Positions 60,259 through 64,000 of a stretch of 64,000 nt of DNA are shown here, piece by piece. Numbering within the stretch: the first letter of the stretch is position 1; each line of letters begins with the position of its first letter. Under the pieces are notes generated by a model. It was not told the DNA's origin and did no database searches. It saw only the letters and a list, made by a program, of their open reading frames with translations. Made by a program: the position numbers and the translations under genes. Origin of the DNA: Gilliamella sp. Choc4-2 (lineage in GTDB: Bacteria > Pseudomonadota > Gammaproteobacteria > Enterobacterales > Orbaceae); assembly GCF_001690355.1 (NCBI RefSeq), contig NZ_LZHG01000008.1, forward strand, positions 42,154 to 106,153, read 5' to 3'.

Positions 60259-61233
60259 ATGCGCCATCCAATTCTGAAATTTATCATGCTGCTTTTCTCG
60301 ATTATAGCCTTTTCATCATCAGCGGATTTTCAAACAAAGCAAAAATATGTTGCAATTACTGCAATTGTTGAACATCCTGCATTAGATAATGTTCGTAAAG
60401 GAGTTGAAGATGAACTTAAAGATAATGGCTATATAGCTGGAAAAAACTTGAAATTACAATTTTCAAGTGCACAAGGTAGCAGTGCTAATGCCGCTCAAAT
60501 AGCTAAACAATTTGTCGCTAATAAACCAGATGTCATTATTGGTATAGCAACACCAAGCTCGCAAGCTTTAGTCGCAACAACAAAGATTATACCTATTATT
60601 TTCACTGCTGTCACAGATCCTGTCGCAGCAAAATTAACACCAAGTTGGGAAGCATCAAAAACCAACGTCACAGGTGTTTCTGATGCTTTATCATTAGATT
60701 CACAAATTGATATGATATTAAAAATAAAGCCTGATGCTAAAAATATTGGTTATGTTTATAGTCCAAGTGAAATTAATTCAACTATCATATTAAAACAACT
60801 ACAGGTTTCGCTTGAAAAACGCGATATGAAAATTATAGCTGTTCCTGCTCAACGTACTTCTGACATTTCAACAGCAGCAAGAAGCTTAAAAGGTAAAGTC
60901 GATTTAATTTATACTACAACAGATAATAATGTTATTTCTGCTTATGAAGCATTAGCTAAAGTAGCTAATGAAAGTAAAATTCCTCTTATCGCTTCCGATC
61001 CTGATTCAGCAGAACGAGGCGCAATTGCAGCTTTAGGAATGAGCTATTATGATCTTGGTCGCCAAGCTGGTAAAATCGTTATACGTATACTTAATGGTGA
61101 AAAGCCAGGCAATATTCCGCCACAGATAGGAAATGTCGTTCAGTTAACTATTAACAAGAAAATAGCTGAGCGCCAAAATATTACTTTATCTGAAGATGTA
61201 TTAAAATCAGCCACAAAAATTATTGAAAAATAA
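60259..61233 (+). CDS. ABC transporter substrate-binding protein, TrpX type (second copy)
   Basis: A 324-residue paralogue of the preceding protein, sharing long blocks such as SAQGSS-NAAQIA, VYSPSEINST, VPAQRTSDISTAARSLKGKV and LIYTTTDNNV. It has a signal peptide ending near SSADFQ. It is next to the permease gene (56 bp), so it is probably the receptor encoded with the transporter; the first copy may widen the substrate range or be separately regulated. Confidence 0.87.
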   Translation: MRHPILKFIMLLFSIIAFSSSADFQTKQKYVAITAIVEHPALDNVRKGVEDELKDNGYIAGKNLKLQFSSAQGSSANAAQIAKQFVANKPDVIIGIATPSSQALVATTKIIPIIFTAVTDPVAAKLTPSWEASKTNVTGVSDALSLDSQIDMILKIKPDAKNIGYVYSPSEINSTIILKQLQVSLEKRDMKIIAVPAQRTSDISTAARSLKGKVDLIYTTTDNNVISAYEALAKVANESKIPLIASDPDSAERGAIAALGMSYYDLGRQAGKIVIRILNGEKPGNIPPQIGNVVQLTINKKIAERQNITLSEDVLKSATKIIEK

Positions 61234-61289
61234 TTTTATTCTTTATAACTAAACCGCCTATTAGGCGACAACTATTATTGGATATTTTC

Positions 61290-62243
61290 ATGTCGTTTGA
61301 ATTTTTATTAGGCTCAATCGGGATTGGACTCATTTATGCGCTAGTTAGTTTAGGTGTATTTATTTCCTTTCGTTTACTGGATTTCCCAGATTTAACTGCT
61401 GATGCTAGTTTCCCTCTTGGTGGAGCAATCTGTGGTTTATGTATATATATTGGTATTGATCCTTGGATTGCCACATTACTTGGTATGTGTGCGGGTTGTA
61501 TTGCTGGTGCAATGACTGGATTACTATATGTTAAACTGAATATATTACAATTATTATCAAGTATTATTGTTATGATAGGGCTTTATTCTATCAATTTGAG
61601 AATATTAGGATTAGCTCCTTATATTATGGATGAAACACCCAAAATGGCCGGCTCGCCTAATTTATCATTACTTGATGCCAACACGATTTTCTCACCGTTT
61701 ATAACAGAAGATTATAGCAATCAGTACATCGTACAACCTCTTATGATTTTCGGATTTGTTATTGTATTTTGGATGTTGCTAAATTTATTTCTTAATACAC
61801 AAATAGGATTAGCTTTAAGAGCAACTGGGACCAATCAAAGAATGGCAAAATCTCAAGGCATTCCAACTGGTAGGATTACCATTCTTGGAATGGCGATATC
61901 AAATGGTTTAATAGCTCTTGGAGGTTCTTTATTTGTGCAAACTCAAGGTAGTGCTGATATAACTATTGGTGTTGGAACAATTGTTATTGGTCTTGCCTCC
62001 ATAATCATTGGTGAAAGTATATTTCCAACTAAACGTATATGGGCTATTATGCTTGCCGTTATTTTGGGTTCAATCCTTTATCGCTTATTTATTGCTTTTG
62101 CACTAAGTAATGAATTTCTTCAAGAAATAGGGGTTGGAACAGAAGATCTAAACCTTATTACAGCAATATTGGTTGTACTTGCACTTGTACTACCTAAGCA
62201 ACTTAAAAAATACTCGAAAAAAAGAGGAAATAAATATGCTTAA
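61290..62243 (+). CDS. ABC transporter permease, TrpY type
   Basis: An inner-membrane permease of the LivH-like BPD_transp_2 family, about 317 residues and eight spans. Segments include SLGVFISFRLLDFPDLTADA, GLALRATGTNQRMAKSQGI (cytoplasmic coupling loop) and GVGTIVIGLASIIIGES. The start is ATG 61290 with GGA upstream; a TTG at 61278 is less likely. It overlaps the ATPase gene by 8 bp. It likely forms a homodimer. Confidence 0.88.
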   Translation: MSFEFLLGSIGIGLIYALVSLGVFISFRLLDFPDLTADASFPLGGAICGLCIYIGIDPWIATLLGMCAGCIAGAMTGLLYVKLNILQLLSSIIVMIGLYSINLRILGLAPYIMDETPKMAGSPNLSLLDANTIFSPFITEDYSNQYIVQPLMIFGFVIVFWMLLNLFLNTQIGLALRATGTNQRMAKSQGIPTGRITILGMAISNGLIALGGSLFVQTQGSADITIGVGTIVIGLASIIIGESIFPTKRIWAIMLAVILGSILYRLFIAFALSNEFLQEIGVGTEDLNLITAILVVLALVLPKQLKKYSKKRGNKYA

Positions 62244-63030
62244 AGTTGAGCAATTGCAATTAACCTTTAATCAAGGCACACCAATAGAAAATTACGTATT
62301 ACGTGGTCTTAACTTGAATATTAATGAAGGAGAATTTGTTACTATTATTGGTAGCAATGGAGCCGGAAAAAGCTCTTTACTTAATGTGATTAGTGGAGAT
62401 CTATTTGGCAATTCAGGAGATATAATCATTGATGGAAAAAATGTAACTTGCCATCCAGCATGGAAAAGATCTGGTATGGTTGCTAGGGTATTTCAAGATC
62501 CAATGGTTGGTACTTGTAAAAACTTAACCATTGAAGAAAATCTAGCAATTGCTTATAACCGCGGGCATCGTTTTACATTATTGCCAGCCCTCAACCGTAA
62601 ACTTAGAAAAACTTTCGAACAAAAGCTTGCGACTTTAAATTTAGGGCTTGAAAATCGGTTATCGGATATGATCGGATTACTTTCTGGGGGACAAAGACAA
62701 GCTATAAGTTTATTAATGTCAACCTTACAGCCTTCAAAAATACTTTTACTGGATGAACACACAGCCGCTCTTGATCCTAAAACAGCACAGTTTATTCTAG
62801 ATCTAACTAATGATATCGTTTCCCAAAATCATTTAACGACTATGATGGTTACTCATTCGATGAAACAAGCTTTAGAATACGGTAATAGAACAATTATGCT
62901 TCATCAAGGCCAAGTTGTACTTGATGTATCTGGAGAACAACGAAATAAATTAACAGTTACTGATTTATTAGATATGTTTGAAAAAACTCGTGGCGAGAAA
63001 GTCTCTGATGATGCATTACTTTTAGGTTAA
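62236..63030 (+). CDS. ABC transporter ATP-binding protein, TrpZ type
   Basis: An ATPase of about 264 residues with Walker A GSNGAGKSS, Q-loop RVFQDPMVGT, signature LSGGQRQAISLLM, a Walker B ILLLDEHTAALDP and MVTHSMKQA. The Walker B glutamate-histidine DEH replaces the common DEP. The start is ATG 62236 with AGAGGAAA upstream, inside the end of the permease gene; a longer frame has no support. It completes the importer. Confidence 0.9.
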   Translation: MLKVEQLQLTFNQGTPIENYVLRGLNLNINEGEFVTIIGSNGAGKSSLLNVISGDLFGNSGDIIIDGKNVTCHPAWKRSGMVARVFQDPMVGTCKNLTIEENLAIAYNRGHRFTLLPALNRKLRKTFEQKLATLNLGLENRLSDMIGLLSGGQRQAISLLMSTLQPSKILLLDEHTAALDPKTAQFILDLTNDIVSQNHLTTMMVTHSMKQALEYGNRTIMLHQGQVVLDVSGEQRNKLTVTDLLDMFEKTRGEKVSDDALLLG

Positions 63031-63040
63031 TACCAAAGCT

Positions 63041-63075
63041 AATAAGCAATATTTTTTATAGAAATATTGCTTATT
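63041..63075. terminator. Hairpin at the end of the ABC importer operon
   Basis: Perfect 14-bp stem AATAAGCAATATTT / AAATATTGCTTATT with a 7-base loop, 10 bp after the ATPase stop. There is no T-run after it on the plus strand, so its efficiency is uncertain. Confidence 0.6.
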
Positions 63076-63231
63076 CAGTTGCTAAAAAAGTGGAAAAATG
63101 GATGAATTTTTGAAAATTTGCCTAGATTTTTCTCCATAAAAATAACTAAATACAGCAGTATAAATATTCTCTACAATAGAACAGCAAAAAATAAAAAATC
63201 ATTTCCCTTATACAAGTATTGGTATTTATGA

Positions 63232-63792
63232 TCAATAAAGTTCATCTAATTTTATTATTTTCCATTGACCTAAAGGTAAGTGATGAGTAAATAAATTATA
63301 TCCTCCAATTTGAACTCTAATTAAACGCAAGCATGGAAAGCCAACAGCAGCACACATTCTTCGTACTTGACGATTTTTCCCTTCAGTTATAGTGATGCTT
63401 AACCATGAGGTAAAAATAGTTTTACGTTCCCTAATAGGTGGTATTCTTTGCCATAAATTTATAGGCTCTTCTAAAATAGTCGCTGCCGCCGATGCTGTAT
63501 AAAATTCTTTTAGTTGGACTCCTTGCTTTAATTTATCTATAGCCTGTTGACTAATTAATCCATCTACTTGAACCCAATAAGTTTTTGGTAACTTAAATTT
63601 TGGTGAGCTGATTTTAGCTTGTAACTTACCATCATTAGTTAATAAAAATAGCCCTTCGCTATCGGTGTCCAACCTACCTGCCGGGTAAACTTGTGGTAAA
63701 GGAATAAAGTCTTTTAGTGTCTGATATTTTTCATGAGGCGAAAATTGAGTGACAACATTAAACGGTTTATTAAAAGCTATTAATGTTTTCAT
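63232..63792 (-). CDS. rluE: 23S rRNA pseudouridine(2457) synthase
   Basis: Converts U2457 of 23S rRNA to pseudouridine. It has 186 residues, RsuA-family catalytic domain only. The catalytic aspartate is Asp42 in YPAGRLDTDSEG, with KTYWVQVDG and ITEGKNRQVRRMCAAVG further on. There is no N-terminal S4 domain, as in E. coli RluE. Convergent with the ABC operon. Confidence 0.92.
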   Translation of the reverse strand: MKTLIAFNKPFNVVTQFSPHEKYQTLKDFIPLPQVYPAGRLDTDSEGLFLLTNDGKLQAKISSPKFKLPKTYWVQVDGLISQQAIDKLKQGVQLKEFYTASAAATILEEPINLWQRIPPIRERKTIFTSWLSITITEGKNRQVRRMCAAVGFPCLRLIRVQIGGYNLFTHHLPLGQWKIIKLDELY

Positions 63793-63880
63793 TATATTCC
63801 TATACTGATTTTATCATATTACACATTAAATAAATTCTATTTAACATACATTTATATAATTTATTTAATAGACGTAAAAA

Positions 63881-63902
63881 AGCCCAGCATCTCTGCTGGG
63901 CT
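63881..63902 (-). terminator. rRNA operon terminator
   Basis: Stem AGCCCAGCA / TGCTGGGCT with loop TCTC. On the minus strand it is followed by TTTTTTA, just beyond the 5S rRNA 3' end. Confidence 0.9.
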
Positions 63903-63916
63903 CTCTATAATTTAAA

Positions 63917-64000
63917 AAGTCTGGCGGCACCCTACTCTCACATGGGTAATACCCACACTACCATCGGCACTACGGCGTTTCACTTCTGAGTTCGGCATGG
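63917..64000 (-). rRNA. rrf: 5S ribosomal RNA (3' part)
   Basis: The minus strand reads the conserved 5S sequence CATGCCGAACTCAGAAGTGA, AACGCCGTAG and GATGGTAGTGTGGG, closing with the 3' stem segment GTGCCGCCAGAC. The 5' end lies beyond the window, so a 23S gene is expected to the right. The mature 3' end near 63917 is approximate. Confidence 0.95.

Noticed and set aside
1..64000. CRISPR array, prophage, insertion sequence or tRNA genes
   Set aside because: I saw no regularly spaced direct repeats, transposase or phage structural genes, and no cloverleaf sequence with a recognisable T-loop.

Overview
The window is an AT-rich (roughly one third G+C by eye) stretch of a gammaproteobacterial chromosome. 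Almost every recognisable protein is a close relative of its Enterobacterales counterpart (TyrB, AspC, Ffh, Pgi, PtsHI-Crr, Rne, PlsB, PpnN, MetA). The low G+C, compact genome and gene set fit the Orbaceae, such as the insect-gut symbionts Gilliamella and Frischella. That placement is inferred from sequence character and gene content, not proven.

Layout. 1-8300: ferrochelatase, a CoA-disulfide-reductase-like flavoprotein, a TcyP-like symporter, galU, a decayed two-gene operon (DUF2569 protein plus lipoprotein), a small entericidin lipoprotein, tyrB and ridA. 8500-18130: ffh, rhtA-like exporter, ispB, tonB behind a probable Fur box, pepP-ygfB, a small lipoprotein, and the ptsH-ptsI-crr phosphotransferase operon ending in a strong terminator. 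18168-28536: pgi, a gene-poor region with a decayed gene, metA with a MetJ-type operator, sapBCDF (no sapA) and rne. 29290-36913: syd, aspC, then an accessory block of a fumarase/aspartase-superfamily lyase, a GNAT enzyme, a three-gene polar amino-acid ABC importer and a convergent MmgE/PrpD-family gene. 37149-45682: folK, dksA, gluQ, moaA, ppnN, radA, serB, rsmB. 45720-52649: an Na+/H+ antiporter-family carrier, ydiB-aroD, a decayed 1.2-kb gap and plsB. 52997-58752: formate dehydrogenase fdnGHI/fdoGHI plus fdhE, with a cysteine replacing the usual selenocysteine and an FNR-like site upstream. 58978-63030: a TrpXYZ-type ABC importer with two tandem binding proteins and a TrpR-like operator. 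63232-64000: rluE and the 3' end of a 5S rRNA from an rRNA operon read leftwards.

The genes describe a facultatively anaerobic, sugar-using host associate: PTS phosphorelay, glycolysis (Pgi), respiratory formate oxidation with a molybdenum cofactor (MoaA, FdhE), aromatic and methionine biosynthesis, and several amino-acid importers. Decay is confined to islands (5.2-6.2 kb, 19.8-21.0 kb, 49.0-50.2 kb). The least explained items are a roughly 45-bp intergenic repeat found four times and the lyase/PrpD/ABC block.
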